Positions 46,841 to 58,838 of a DNA stretch of 64,000 nucleotides are shown here, one piece after another. The stretch's first letter is position 1; each line of letters starts with the position of its first letter. The notes below the pieces were generated by a model, which did not search any database, was not told the origin of the DNA, and was given only the letters and a program-made list of their open reading frames with translations. Location: assembly GCF_028769735.1 (NCBI RefSeq), contig NC_088188.1, positions 4,487,001-4,551,000 on the forward strand. The letters run 5' to 3'. The DNA is from Zonotrichia leucophrys gambelii. Taxonomy: Eukaryota; Chordata; Aves; Passeriformes; Passerellidae. Made by a program: the position numbers and the translations under genes.

Positions 46841-49800
46841 GAGTTCAATGCCCAGGGCTGCAGCTTTTGTTCTTGGCCATTGCCTCCCTTCCCTCAGAAT
46901 TCCCATTTGCTCCTGTCGTAAGCCTGCTGTAGATGCCTCCAGTAAGGTGGATATATGGAATCTGTATAAACATGCACTGTTCCTCTCATCCATTTAGTCT
47001 GGTGGAGTTCTGCCTTCACATTGACTCCTAAACCTGCCTGGCTTTCAGTTTTAATTGCTCTAGATGTTCCTTTTTCCAGTATTCCTCCAGCAAATACAGA
47101 AAAGTATTTTCCACTTTTTTTTTTTTTTTTTTTGTGATTAATTTCCAAGACATGCTGCAAGAGTCCTCATTGATGTTCTCCAGGGCATTTTCAATCTATT
47201 GCTCAAAGGGAGAAAAATCTGTACATTCCTTTCTTGAGTCCTTACAGTCTCCTCAAGAGCTCCTCAGATCTGCTGATAAGATCAGAATGCTTCTAAACAT
47301 CTGATGGATGCAATTATGGCCAGCAAGATTCTGAATTGTGAAGATTAGGACACCACAGTGCTTGATAGTGTTGGCTGCTCAGCAAATCACACTGGGGAGT
47401 TCCTCCTCTCCTGACACATGTTCACCCCTGCCTTGCTGTGCCTTAGTGTCATCTCAACCAGAGTCTGAGTCATTGGAATTTTGGAGTGATTGGACTCCTG
47501 GCTTCTGCCTCAGGGTTTGGTTTTTTTCCTTTTTTTAAAGATGTGGAGCAACATCCCTAATCCATAGCCCAATTTGAGTATCCTGAATCTCTGCCCAAAA
47601 AATCGTCAGATGAAAAGTTTTTAAGCTGTTTCCTTTCCTCTCCTCTCTGGGATCTGTTTTCCCATCTGTCTCTCCAGCAAGAGCCATTTGCTCTCCCTCC
47701 TCCTCCAGAGAGTCTCTGCAATGCTAAGGTGGGGCTGAGGAGGGAATGCTGTGTTGTTGCCACCTCTGTAGAGGATGGATCCGGGCACCTGGGCAGGCTG
47801 GTGCTTCTCAGCTACTATCTCAGGCTGCAAACATTGATTTTCCATTAAAAATTCCACAGGACATTTAATTGCTTTGATTGAAAGTGCTGTCAAGGAGTGA
47901 ATGAAGTGTAACCAGTGCAGAAGAATGCTCTTGTCTCTGCAGGAGCTGGGAGCAGGTGCTGGGGTGGGAGGACAGGCTGCTCTGTGCTGCTGAGCACAGG
48001 CCAGGGCAGCTGCTGAACCACAAACCACTGCAGTCTGGCAGGGTTTCCAGGTCAAGGATTGCTTTGTGCTGGTCCTGTACGCTTCCACACACAGCAGCTA
48101 TTGGCTGCATGGAAGTCGGGATCCCAGGGAACCTGGGACATGGCTCTGACTGAATTCCTAAAGTGGTATTTTATGTGTTAACTTCTTTGTGTGGAAAAAA
48201 GAGACAAAGCATTCTGTTATTTACTGTGACTGGCACCTCATGTAAGAGGTGACAACCTGAGCTGCTGCCTCTTCCCTGCCATCCCCTCAGTCCATCTAAG
48301 CAGCCTCAGCACAGCTCCTGGGCTTTATCTGAACCCCTCCTTCTTCCTTCATGAGATAACCAGACCAAACTAAGGGGGTTGCTGGCCCCCAATGCTTTCT
48401 TGAGCATAGATCTCAAAAACTTTTCAGGCAGGACTTCTTTGTGTGTGATACTTTGACAGTATTTGCCTCCTTTATCTCATTTTAACTCTTTCTCTTCCCT
48501 ATGAACCGTTATAGGTTCTCTCCTCTTCTTTAGCCCATTATAACAAGTTTGTCATATTCTCATGCAGAAGGAAATTTGTGTGACCTTAGGTAACCCAAAG
48601 TCCTAAATTTTGGACCTTACTAAGTGTTACTTACATATTTTTGAGCAAAACAGTGCTGGCTTAGGTGTTGTATGACAAAAGAGAGCAACAGTGTGCTGGA
48701 GGAGCCATTGAGTGGCAGCTGCTTGATGGAAATGTCACAATTCTGAGTGTCCTCATTGTGATTTGAGGCAGACCCAGATCAAGTACTCTCAATCACAAGG
48801 ATTCAAATCTCAGTCCAGCAGATGTAGTTCAGGTATATGGTGTGCACCAGATATAGAGCAGGGTGGATTTTTTTCATGCCATAATTTTCCCCTTCTATCA
48901 CACTGGATTGAATCAATGATCTTTTTTTTTAGCAACTTTGTTTTCAAACTGTCCTTGCCCTGTGTCATCCCACAAGCCCACATGCCTGAAACAAATACAG
49001 CCCACATGGAAGCTACTCAGGAGCTGTTCTGCCTGTTCCCCTGCTTGTCCAAGGACAAGGAAATCCCCTGTGCAAGTCTGGCCCTTCTCTGGCTCCTTTC
49101 TCTTATTCCAGTTTGACTCAGCAGGTTTCAGAGGAAGCTTAGATTTTCATCTGGCATGGAAGGAAAAGCAGTTACCTTCCCATCGCAGCTCTTTGTAGGA
49201 AGGCTCTAAATTACCATCACAGCTGTGTGCAATGTCTGCAGAAGAACAGGATCCATCCTGCCCCGTGCCAGCTCCCTCATTCCCACACAGATGGATCGGA
49301 AGCCAGCTGGGAAGTGACAGCCTGGTGCACCCCTCACAGCCTCTGGGAGCAGCTGGAAGTGCAGCACACCATGGAACTGCCTTGCATGGAAGAACAGCCA
49401 TCATTTATTCCCTCCTGGATCGTCTGCCTGGGTTGCTCTTGGATGTGCAGTTCCTCTTTCATCTGAGACTTGGCAGGCAGTGCTTTCCTGCTTCATTGAG
49501 CTCTTTTTCAGAGAGAGACAAAGATTTTACTTCTTTTTCTTAAGGGGGGTGTGGAGGAGAAGTCATTTGCAATCCATAATTTGGTCCCAAATTGAGAGCA
49601 GCAGAACTTTCCAGGAAAGGATGAGTCCCCCTTTGGCATGAAATTCAGTGGTTTTCATTGTTTCTGGTTCTTTGCCTGACTTTTCAGAGATTGCTGAGCA
49701 CATGCAGCTCTGCCCAAATTCACTGGGATACAGAGACTGAGGACTCCTGGAAGTCACACCTTCCTCGTTTAACTTAAGCTCATCTTACTGGATCACTGGA

Positions 49801-51440
49801 GGAATTAAACTTTAATAAGTGGCAGATTTATGTCATCCTTTAAATGACTTGCACCTCACACTGCATTTTCTTTTGATTAATATCAGGCAATGATTTAATC
49901 AACACTTTTAGTTACAAGCACATTTCATTCCTGGCTGGAAGTTATAAATCAGCAAACTCTTCGAAAGGATGTAAATAGAAACCTACAGAATTAATTTGTC
50001 AGCCAAGAGGTTCTAGTTTGTCACAACTGTTACTCTAACCATGAGAACGTGTTTTTACAATTAGAAAGAAATGTTCACTTCAAATAGTATATTAAATAGG
50101 AAAAATATGCTGTCAGATTGGAACTCAAGCTGGGGTTATGGTGGAAGCAAGTGAATAAACCAATGAGGAGAAACTGAAATATCTGTAAACCCATCCAGTG
50201 AGTTACCCAAAATATATTTTGTGTGTAATTGAATATAATCCAAATACAAGGTAAACCAAATAAAAGCAAAACAAAACCATAATCAAGGTGGCAAGGAATA
50301 ACATTAAAATAATTGGCCAAATATTGAGAATTTAGGGAAAAAAAACCCAGCTGGTGAAAAGTACATTCTACAGGGTGCTTAGAACTTCTGACATGGTGAG
50401 TCTGGAAGTGCTTCCCATAATTCCAGTTGCTGTGTTTGTTTTAATTATATGCTCTGTATGTTTTGACCAAATACATGAAACAACAAAAATGATACGCTTC
50501 AAAGGAAATGGATAAATTTAATTAGACTTTGACAGAAAGAAAGAAAGAGTTTGAGTTAGAAACAGCATGTAGTAATAAATAGTTGGGAGAAAAATGGCCA
50601 AACCCCTGTACTAGTGTAGCTCTCTTTAAAGAAATGAAACACATATATTAGTGTAGGTCTCTTACAAGAAATGAGAGCTTTAACAGCTCCAGCCTGATCT
50701 GGGAGAGTCCAGAATCCAGGGAAGTCTCCCCAAGGCTCTGGAGATGGGAATGGAGAGAGGCTGATCCACAGGAACTGAAACACAGGGATCAAAAAAACCT
50801 GCAAGAAGTAAAGGAAGTGATTGCCTTGTCAATGACCTGATTGATAACTGGAAATCCTGGAAAACCAGCTGATGAACCATGCAGATAAAGAAATTACATG
50901 TTTAAGGAACTGATTCAGTGGATGTATGAATCCCAGTGCAAAGCAAGCAGATGGAATATTTGCAAGATCCCAGCTCAAACTGCAGACTATAATTTATGTT
51001 CCCAGTGTGGTAAAAATGTGAACATTTCTGTGGAATGAGATAAAACCTTTGGGGAAGGTTGGTACTCCCCCTCCCAGTGGTGGTCCTCCTCAGCAGAAGG
51101 GGAAAATTGCTGTATAATTGTGGCTTTGGATGCTTAAACCTCTGAATGGCTTGGAATCACTAATCTAAAGGTGCTTTCACTAACTCTGTGTATCTGCCTG
51201 CTCTGCAGCCATCTCAGGGTTGGTTTGTTGGTTTGCAGCAGTGGCTCCAAGTGCTTGTGCATTCCTGGGATGTGCTGGGAATGCTGCTGGGACAGGAGGG
51301 TAGGCACTCGTGGCCATGTGCTCTCCAATCTTTCAGCATTAGCATGCATGTTTCAAACGTTTGTTTTGGACCTAAGTGAGCAAAATTAAATGTAGCATTC
51401 AATTTGAGATGAGCTGCTGATTTATATAAAACACACACAA
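46841..51440. other. Intronic sequence, no gene seen
   Basis: No supported exon. A run of 19 T is at 47115-47133. The AT-rich unique stretch at about 49790-50000 is noted as a candidate regulatory element. Open frames around 47.6-48.1 and 48.8-49.5 kb have no family features. Confidence 0.55.
47115..47133. repeat. Poly-T tract, 19 bases
   Basis: An uninterrupted run of 19 T with no recognisable retroposon body attached. Confidence 0.9.
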
Positions 51441-51585
51441 GATTGCCTGAAGTGGTTGTGGAGCCTCCAGTGTTGGAAATCTTTAAGAACCACTTAAGCA
51501 AACATGTCAGGAATGATAAGAGCTGAGCTGATCCTGCTTTGGGATGAGAGGCTGGGCAGATGGCCTCCAGAGGTCCTGGCCCCAC
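51441..51585 (+). mobile_element. Old CR1 LINE 3' region, sense
   Basis: The order 'gtggtTGTGGAGCCTCCAGTG', TTGGAAATCTTTAAGAACCA, GATCCTGCTTTGGGATGAGA, GGCCTCCAGAGGTCCTGGCC follows the sense CR1 region ('tggtggagtctccttc.. ggagatattcaaaac.. gaccctgctttgg.. gatctccagaggtcccttcc'). It is more diverged than the other copies. Confidence 0.75.
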
Positions 51586-52224
51586 GGCTGGAGGTCAGAG
51601 AGGCATTTCAGAACGAAATAAAACACAAAAATCAGACCTCTGCAGATCAGCTCTGGCCAAGAAACACGCCCATTGTTAGCAAGTACAAAAGGAGAATTTG
51701 AGCCACTTGCACTTCATGAGCCTTTAAAAAAAACCCTCCTGAAATAGCATCCAGTTGTTTAAGTGACTCAGATTTTTTTGCTTTGACAGCGTGCTTGGTA
51801 AGCTACATTGTTTTGAATGATTTGCTGCTCAGTTCTGTGACATTTATTGCTTTTTGGATGAAAAGGAGAAAACTCCCCTAGGTCTGTTTAGAATTTGTTC
51901 ATCTGTAATTTCCACGTATGTTTCCTTATTTAGCGGTTGGAGTTGGAAGTGTGTGTTGGCATTCCCTCCCTACAAATTTATTGAGTTACACTCAGAAGAG
52001 CCTCTATTCCTCTCTGTTGGGCAATGTGTACAGAACAGCTTATTCAGCAGTTGCTAAATAGGTGATAGGTATGTGTGGTTTCTTTCCCTTTGCTCCTCTG
52101 CCTGGTTCCCAGCCTTGCCTACGATTGCTTTTAGGGTTGGGAGTGGGGAACTTGCTCTGAGAGCTGCCCCAGCAGGACCTGCCTGGTGCCCAGGTGCAGT
52201 CCACTCATGGTGTCCCAGCCACAC
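51586..52224. other. Intronic sequence, no gene seen
   Basis: Unique sequence leading into the GC-richer minisatellite region. No exon recognised. Confidence 0.5.
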
Positions 52225-52268
52225 GTGTCCCAAATGTGTCCCCAATGTGTCCCAAACATGTCCCAAAC
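52225..52268. repeat. 11-bp tandem repeat, 4 copies
   Basis: Four consecutive 11-bp units of the form GTGTCCCAAAT / GTGTCCCCAAT / GTGTCCCAAAC / ATGTCCCAAAC. Confidence 0.93.
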
Positions 52269-52490
52269 GCCATGGCAGTGGCTGGTGGGGCCGTGGGACT
52301 GGCAGTGGGGTGTGCTGGGAGGGAGCTGCTGGCCAGCCCCAGCTCCAGCTGCAGGGCACGGGGCCAGCAGGGGCTGGGGAAGAACTTGATGTCATTGGGT
52401 TGACCTGGAACCCACCCACACACGTGCCCAGCCCCATGGTGGACATGAGGGAGATGACTGTCCTCTCCACCTCCTCCCTTCTGCTCTCAC

Positions 52491-52703
52491 TGGGGCTGTG
52501 GCTGCTGACCTGCTGCTTCCAGCCCTGGGAAGGGCTGGGATGGGGCTGTGGCTGCTGACCTGCTGCTTCCAGCCCTGGGAAGGGTTGGGATGGGGCTGTG
52601 GCTGCTGACCTGCTGCTTCCAGCCCTGGGAAGGGTTAGGATGGGGCTGTGGCTGCTGACCTGCTGCTTCCAGCCCTGGGAAGGGTTGGGATGGGGCTGTG
52701 GCT
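52491..52703. repeat. 50-bp minisatellite, 4 full copies plus a partial
   Basis: Units begin TGGGGCTGTGGCTGCTGACC at 52491, 52541, 52591 and 52641, each exactly 50 bp, with a partial fifth unit at 52691. The units are almost identical, differing mainly in AGGGCTGGGA / AGGGTTGGGA / AGGGTTAGGA. One strand is G-rich. Confidence 0.96.
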
Positions 52704-54178
52704 TCAGGCTTCATGCTGTCCTCTGGTGGGGTGATCCCAGACCTGCTACTCTTTCTCCTCAGTGTTTTTTGTCTAGACAATCCCTTTTCTCTCTAACACG
52801 TGTCTCATATGTGTCCCATGGCACCTGGACTGCAGGTAGGACAAGCAGCACATCTTCTCTGGATGCTGGGGGTGTTGGGAGTGACCTCCTTGCTGCAGTA
52901 TTTTCAGTACATCCCGAGTTATAGCTCTGGCTATGGATGCCCTGCATCACTGTTGCGCTGCAAAAGGAAGGCTATGTGTGGCTTCTCAGATGTGGAGGTA
53001 AAATATTCTTTTTAATAAAAAATGTTTTTTCTTATATTTAAAGACCCTTGAAGAATTCAGAAGTCAGATCAACATTAACACAGAAAGGAAGTTGGTTAGA
53101 TCTTAGTTCAGCTCCCAGTGTTCATGAAGAGCCTGTTTCATTGATAAGGAGTGAGAGCAGAGGGAGCTGTACAAATCTCTCTAACAAGACTTGCTCTTGC
53201 AAAGAGAGAAAATTAGGCAAATATTTCAGCAGTAAGGTAAAGTCACTCCAGATTAACAGTGTGGGTGGATGTGCCCACCTTCCAGCTGGCTCCTGCCTGA
53301 GGAAACGTCAGGCGACAGAAGCAATAAGCTCCAGATAGAGCCCGTGGGCTCCAAAAACCTCTACCAGAACCGTGAGCAGATGTAGAAAAGTGCCAACATT
53401 CAAGTAATTCTTTCCAAAATGCTGCCAGAAATGATTTAATAATATTCCACTCCTAGCAGTTCTTCCCCCTTGCCTTTCATTCCTGGAGGAAGTCCTAGTG
53501 GCATTTTCTGGACTAGTCGTATCCTGACTGAGATCAGGCTTGAATTTCATCTCTTCCCCTGTGTTGTTCCAGACCTGTTCCAGTTGTGAATCCTCATTCC
53601 CAGCCCTCTGCAGGCTCATGAAAATTTCCGTTCTGGCCACGGTGGTGTGAGCAACCTGGGGGTTGGTTACTCATTTTAAGCTCTTTTAATTTCCTCTGAC
53701 CACTGTCTGGCAGAGCTGAAGGCTGTAGCACAGACTGCGGCCCTTTTTCCAAGCAATTTGCAGTGTTTTTTCTCCTAGGTGAGGCCACTGAATGGGTCAG
53801 CCAGGAGAATCCAGTATTGCTGGAAGGTGTGAGAGATTTTAAGCTGCTTTTTATGCCTGTAGGCTTCTAGTGTTTGTTTGTAGGTCATCACTTCTGACTC
53901 CGCAGAGGTTACCTGAACAAATCCACTGTATGGTCCAACCTTTTGGGTTAAGCTGGTAGATGGTGACTCAGAAGAGCCAGTGGTTGGTCTCAGGCTGTGC
54001 CTCGTGCCTCTTAAAAGATTCTCTGCAACATTTGCTGGTTTGTGATGATGGAGATCCCTCATCTCACATGGTTGTGGAAAATCTCTACTCTGTTCAGACA
54101 CACAGTTCCCAATTGTGTGTCTGACTTTATTTAGCCATTTTCATATGGCAAGGTTGGAACCAGCTGTTGAGTGAGTAG
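52704..54178. other. Intronic sequence, no gene seen
   Basis: No exon or assignable repeat is seen between the two minisatellite regions. The open frames near 52.6-53.3 kb lack splice-bounded similarity to any family I recognise. Confidence 0.5.
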
Positions 54179-54230
54179 CAGTAATTTAACAGAAAAGTAA
54201 TAAATTAACAGTAATTTAACAGAAAAATAA
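54179..54230. repeat. AT-rich tandem duplication
   Basis: CAGTAATTTAACAGAAAA occurs twice, 30 bp apart, each followed by an AT-rich tail. Confidence 0.88.
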
Positions 54231-54594
54231 GTAAGTGAAAATAAACATTTGATGTATGAGAGTTCATCTTCTCTGTCATGGTTTGAAGACACTAATTCAG
54301 TTATCCTTGAGATCCTGCACAGATCGTGGTAGGCTACCTGCAAACTTTGAAAGAGGAGTTGGTTCCAGTGTGTGTGTCTGGGGACAATCCCATTGTTAAC
54401 ACATAGATTTAGGTTCCTCCCTTTTTTTTTAGTGCAGCTGATAAAATGAGAGAAACAGGGGTTTCAATTTACAGAAATTCACACCCTAAAGCCCTACTGC
54501 AAACAAGAAAGAAATGCTTTGAATTCCCAATGTGAAGTGCACAGGACATTGTAGGAGATCCATGAATGATCCTTGTTTGTGGGTTAACAGCAGG

Positions 54595-54874
54595 GATCTG
54601 TGTTTTCAGGGCAGTGTTGCCCTTGTGAAAGGATCCAGGAGCTCAGATCTGATCTGTGTTTCCAGGGCAGTATTGCCTTTGTGGAAGGATCCAGGGGCTC
54701 AGATCTGATCTGTGTTTCCAGGGCAGTGTTGCCCTTGTGAAAGGATCCAGGAGCTCAGATCTGATCTGTGTTTCCAGGGCAGTATTGCCTTTGTGGAAGG
54801 ATCCAGGAGCTCAGATCTGATCTGTGTTTTTAGAAGAGTGGTGCCCTTGTGGAAGGACCCAGGGGCTCAGATCT
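54595..54874. repeat. 56-bp minisatellite, 5 copies, alternating types
   Basis: Units start GATCTGTGTTT at 54595, 54651, 54707, 54763 and 54819, each exactly 56 bp. Copies 1 and 3 carry GTGTTGCCCTTGTGAAAGG. Copies 2 and 4 carry GTATTGCCTTTGTGGAAGG. Copy 5 is more diverged (AGAAGAGTGGTGCCC). The pattern A-B-A-B-C points to duplication of a 112-bp dimer. Confidence 0.96.
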
Positions 54875-57800
54875 GAGCAGTCTCTTGTGCTGAAGCCTAG
54901 AAAAGAAGGATGTTGGTGCTGATAGCACTGCCATTGCCACTCAGTGATTGCCACCTTGGGTCCCCTTGCTGCCCCTCGGGGCTCCTCAGCCTGGAGAGTG
55001 AGCTCCAGCCCCAGCATCTCAAACCCTGTGTGCCCTGCTGGGAGCTGTGGCGTGGCTGTCCCAGCCTTTCAGCCTCTGCAGGGGCACTCCTGGCCCCTGT
55101 CCCCAGGATTCCTGAGAGCCCAGCCTGTCTAGCAAGGCTCCCCCTCTAATCAGAGCCGGAGGAAAGGAGTCCTCAGGGGTCTGTTCACAACAGGAGCTGA
55201 TAAAGATCCAGAAGGTGATTTCACTGCTCTGTCCATTGATCATAGGCAACCAGGGGAGACCAGACCAAACACAGACATGTCGGCTGTGTCCCAGGGTTAT
55301 GTGATACAAATGCTCTTGCTTAAGAGGTGGGGTGTTTTAAACTCCTCTTGATTATGTGGTCAGTGTGTTTAATTCCTTTCTCTGCTACATTATGAAGTGG
55401 GATAAAATCTCAGCCTCTCTTGCTTTCAAGAGTATTTCCTGCGTCTCCCTTCCTCCCAAATGCCCATTTCTTCTTGCCTGATGGCTGGAATCTGTTGGAA
55501 TAGGGCTGGGGCAGTGTGTGAAACCACTAATACACAGCAGCCTTTAGGAGGATCAGGGATCCGTGGTCCAGAATGCAAATACAAGCTTTAAAAGCGTTCC
55601 ACCGAGCAGGAAGGGAGAAAGGATTAAAGTTTCACTTCCTTTTCATTTTTATGGGCTGAAGTTATTTGTCAGTTGGAAACATGATAAATTAGACAAACAT
55701 TATCCTTTCCCTCCTCCAGGTTGCATGTTCTGCTTTGCATTTCACAGTGCAATGAATAACTAAGCTTCATTATCACCAGGCTGTCAGCACTGAAAAGCTA
55801 TTGCAGAGCTCTTTGCCTTTAATTGAATCGGGTGTGCTGTGCACCTCATTCATGGCTTGGTGCATTTGTCATTCAGAGTGTGAATGGCAACAAAAGATGA
55901 TTTTGGTTGGAGCATTGCTGCTGCCTGGTGTTCACAGGTCACTTTTCAAAGCTCCACCAGCACCAGGTATTTACATTGTGCAGTCACGATAATGGTATCA
56001 TGAAATAAATACAGCAGGGACCATTTCATCATTTCAATTATGTGATTGAAAGATGTGGGGAGCTGCAAAGCCACTGAGGTTAAGAATGCCATGATGTATA
56101 AATAGCCTTGGATAAGTGTAAGCATCAAATTGGATGCAGATGGGTTTGTGGACTTTGCAAGTGGCTTGCTTAAGAATGTCTGCACCACACACCCAACCAT
56201 GCATCCATCATGGTAAAAGTGCAGTCTTTGTCAGCAGCTCTGAATTATGCTAAAAATACCTAATTTCTACCTAATATTTTGTGTGAAGTGCCTTACTGCA
56301 AAGGATGGCATTGTTCTTCCTGTGCTGCATTTACAGAAATGGTGGCACAGAAAGCCCTGGTGGCAGAGCAGGGATGGGAGCTGAGGAGAAATCCTGCTTT
56401 TGGGGCAGCCCTGTTGCTGTGCCTGGGCAGGAAGGAAGGTTTCAGGAGAAATGTGATGTGGAGTTTTCCTCATGGAACTTCTTCCTACAGCAGCCAGCAC
56501 TAGAAGTGAGCTTTGAACAGAGGCAGTGAAAGGACTCAAGGATTTCCTCTTCTGGGGAATTGGTGAAAGGTCTTCTCCCACTGCCTCCCTCTCTGGAGTG
56601 CATTCCAGCACTGGGTTCTCTGGGATTTGGGTCTGAAGGCAAGGCAGAGCTTGGGCCCCTGCCTGGCACATGCAGCATTCCCAGCCCAAAACCAGGGAAA
56701 TGTTCACCAGGGGGAAACAGGCTGGGGAGGAGACAACTTCTCCTCATGAGTCTGGGGCACTGACTGGTGCCTTGCAGAGCTTTCATTTCCCACCTCAAGA
56801 TTAAATCTGAGATGTAATCTTTATTTTTGCAGTGACTTAGTCTTCCCAATGCTTTTGGCAAAATGGTCAGCTTTGATGTTGGACTCAGCCAGACGCTCTC
56901 ATGACATGAAATGCTGCCCATCCCAAACTTCCCCCACAGTTCCATTTAGCAAAGGAATTTTTGAGAAGGATCTTAGAGTTGGCACTTTCAAGTGCTGAGT
57001 GTAACTCTGAATTTATAAACTTTTAAGTCTCCAGCAGTCACAAGTTCTTTTAGTGTGTGACCTCCTGTTCCCAGCCTGGAGAAACAAAATGGGGCAGGAT
57101 GGAGCCAGAATTTGAAAATTCTATAAAAGGGCCATGGCCACCTCCAGCTTAGATTTGGGAAAGGGTCAGAGCTGTGGAGGAGTGGGTTTGGGTCACACTT
57201 TACTGAGAGATGACACTTTGAGACTAAAGCCTGCAAATGTTTTCCCTCTCAGTCTTGTTTTCAAAGATGTTGTGGCAACACAGCAAGAGGAAGGGCTTTG
57301 CACAAGGCTTCAACCATCTGACCAGCATTAAAACTGCTCTTGTTGGGTTTTAATTTGGCTTGTGAAGAAAGGGGTGTGCTCCAGCAGCTGGTGTTGAATA
57401 TAGAAGCAGCTGAATTTTAGAGTTGCAACTCTGAAGTAATAGTTTTGAGGCTTTTCTAAAATGTGCTATTTTTAAGTGTCAGTGCAGATGATGTGTACAA
57501 AAGGAACTTGATGATCTATAGGCAGTACAAGCTGCACAGCCAGGACATGTTATGTGAATGGAGAGGGGGAAAACATAAAATTGAAAAAGGGAATTATAGG
57601 AAACCAGTACAGGAGCACTTGGTGAGCAGTTCTTTAATAATTTAGGGAAGGTTATACCTGGTCTAACTCAGCATTAAAATAGAAATCATGGGGTAAGACT
57701 TGAGCTATAACATTCCCCTGTGGTTAGTATCAAAGTTTATTCCACCAAGCTAATGGGGTTTTTTTAGAGATATCTTTGGTCTCCTAAAGTCAAACTTGTG

Positions 57801-58542
57801 GCTAGTTCAAAGTTTTATGGCTGTCTAAGGTACCAATTTTCATTTTCTGTATGTTTCCATACTGTGCACTTTTTATGGCTACACTAAAATTACTGATGTT
57901 TGTGCATACTTACCAAGTTATTGAAATATCCTGGTGACTCTTAGCCCAAAACACACATTCAGGCTCTCCAGGGAAGAGCCTGCTACTCCACACAGTTGAC
58001 TCATGTGGTATACATTGCTGAACAGATTTGAAGTACAAGCTGAGAACAGAGGCCCTATGCTGAGTGACAAAGATAAATTACAAAAACTGTGTTATTTTCA
58101 GCCTACATGCAGGAAACACTGAAGTCAATGAACCTTAGGAAAGATCAACAAATGCAAGATGCTCTTTGCAATTTTTTAAAATTCTCGGTGTTTTGTTTAT
58201 TTATTTATTTTAGTTTTGGTTTTTTTTGGTTTGTGTCCTCACCCTGTCCTCACCCCAGCCCACTGCTCAGCTACCTTGGTGAGAGGCAGTGGGAGAAGAT
58301 AAAAGCTTGGGGCACTTCTTTTCCTTCATCTTTGTCTCACTGTTGGGATGCAGGAGAGCTCCCTCTAAACCCTGGGAGGAGCCCCCTGTGATGGAGGAGG
58401 AAGAGTGAAACTGTCAGCTCAGGCATGGGCACCACAGGAGGAGGCCCAGGGATGGAGCTTTTCCATCTGGAAATGGGATGTGGGTGTGGGATGTGGGTGC
58501 TCCACAGAGCCAGCTCTCAGCTGGAGAACTGGGGTGGGGCTG
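54875..58542. other. Intronic sequence, no gene seen
   Basis: No supported exon. The AT-rich, repeat-free part at about 55560-56240 is a candidate conserved noncoding element. A weak MIR-like segment lies at about 56325-56405. Confidence 0.5.
56325..56405 (-). repeat. Possible MIR-like fragment, antisense
   Basis: CATTTACAGAAATGGTGGCA, CAGAAAG and then GTGGCAGAGCAGGGATGGGA follow the order of the antisense MIR ('cattttacagatgaggaaactgaggcacagag ... gtggcagagctgggattt'), with a shortened middle. Tentative. Confidence 0.4.
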
Positions 58543-58838
58543 TGGATGCAGGGATGGAGATTTGGATGCAGGGATGGAGCTGTGGATGCAGGGATGGAGC
58601 TGTGGATGCAGGGATGGAGATGTGGATGGAAGGATGGGGCTGTGGATGCAAGGATGAGATGTGGATGCAGAGATGGAGATTTGGATGCAGAGATTGAGCT
58701 GTGGATGCAGGAATGAGCTGTGGATGCAGGGATGGAGATTTGGATGCAGAGATTGAGTTGTGGATGCAGGGATGGGCTGTGGATGCAGGGATGGGCTGTG
58801 GATGCAGGGATGGGGCTATGGATGCAGGGATGGGCTCT
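58543..58838. repeat. 19-20-bp minisatellite, 15 copies
   Basis: Units of the form TGGATGCAGGGATGGAGCTG recur at 58543, 58563, 58583, 58603, 58623, 58643, 58662, 58682, 58702, 58721, 58741, 58761, 58780, 58799 and 58819. Most are 20 bp; several are 19 bp. Because the unit lacks stop codons, open frames run through it on both strands; these are an artefact of the repeat. Confidence 0.96.

Noticed and set aside
47621..48088. 155-codon open frame, minus strand
   Set aside because: No family features; overlapping frames on both strands are open over the same span.
52440..52490. Possible COL26A1 exon 4 because of an Asp-Met-Arg-Glu reading
   Set aside because: The required Cys-Met-Asn-Cys-Thr start and following Leu-Glu-Ala-Lys segment are absent, and the frame runs into the minisatellite.
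52073..52558. 161-codon open frame, + strand
   Set aside because: It spans the 11-bp repeat and enters the 50-bp minisatellite; tandem repeats without stops explain it.
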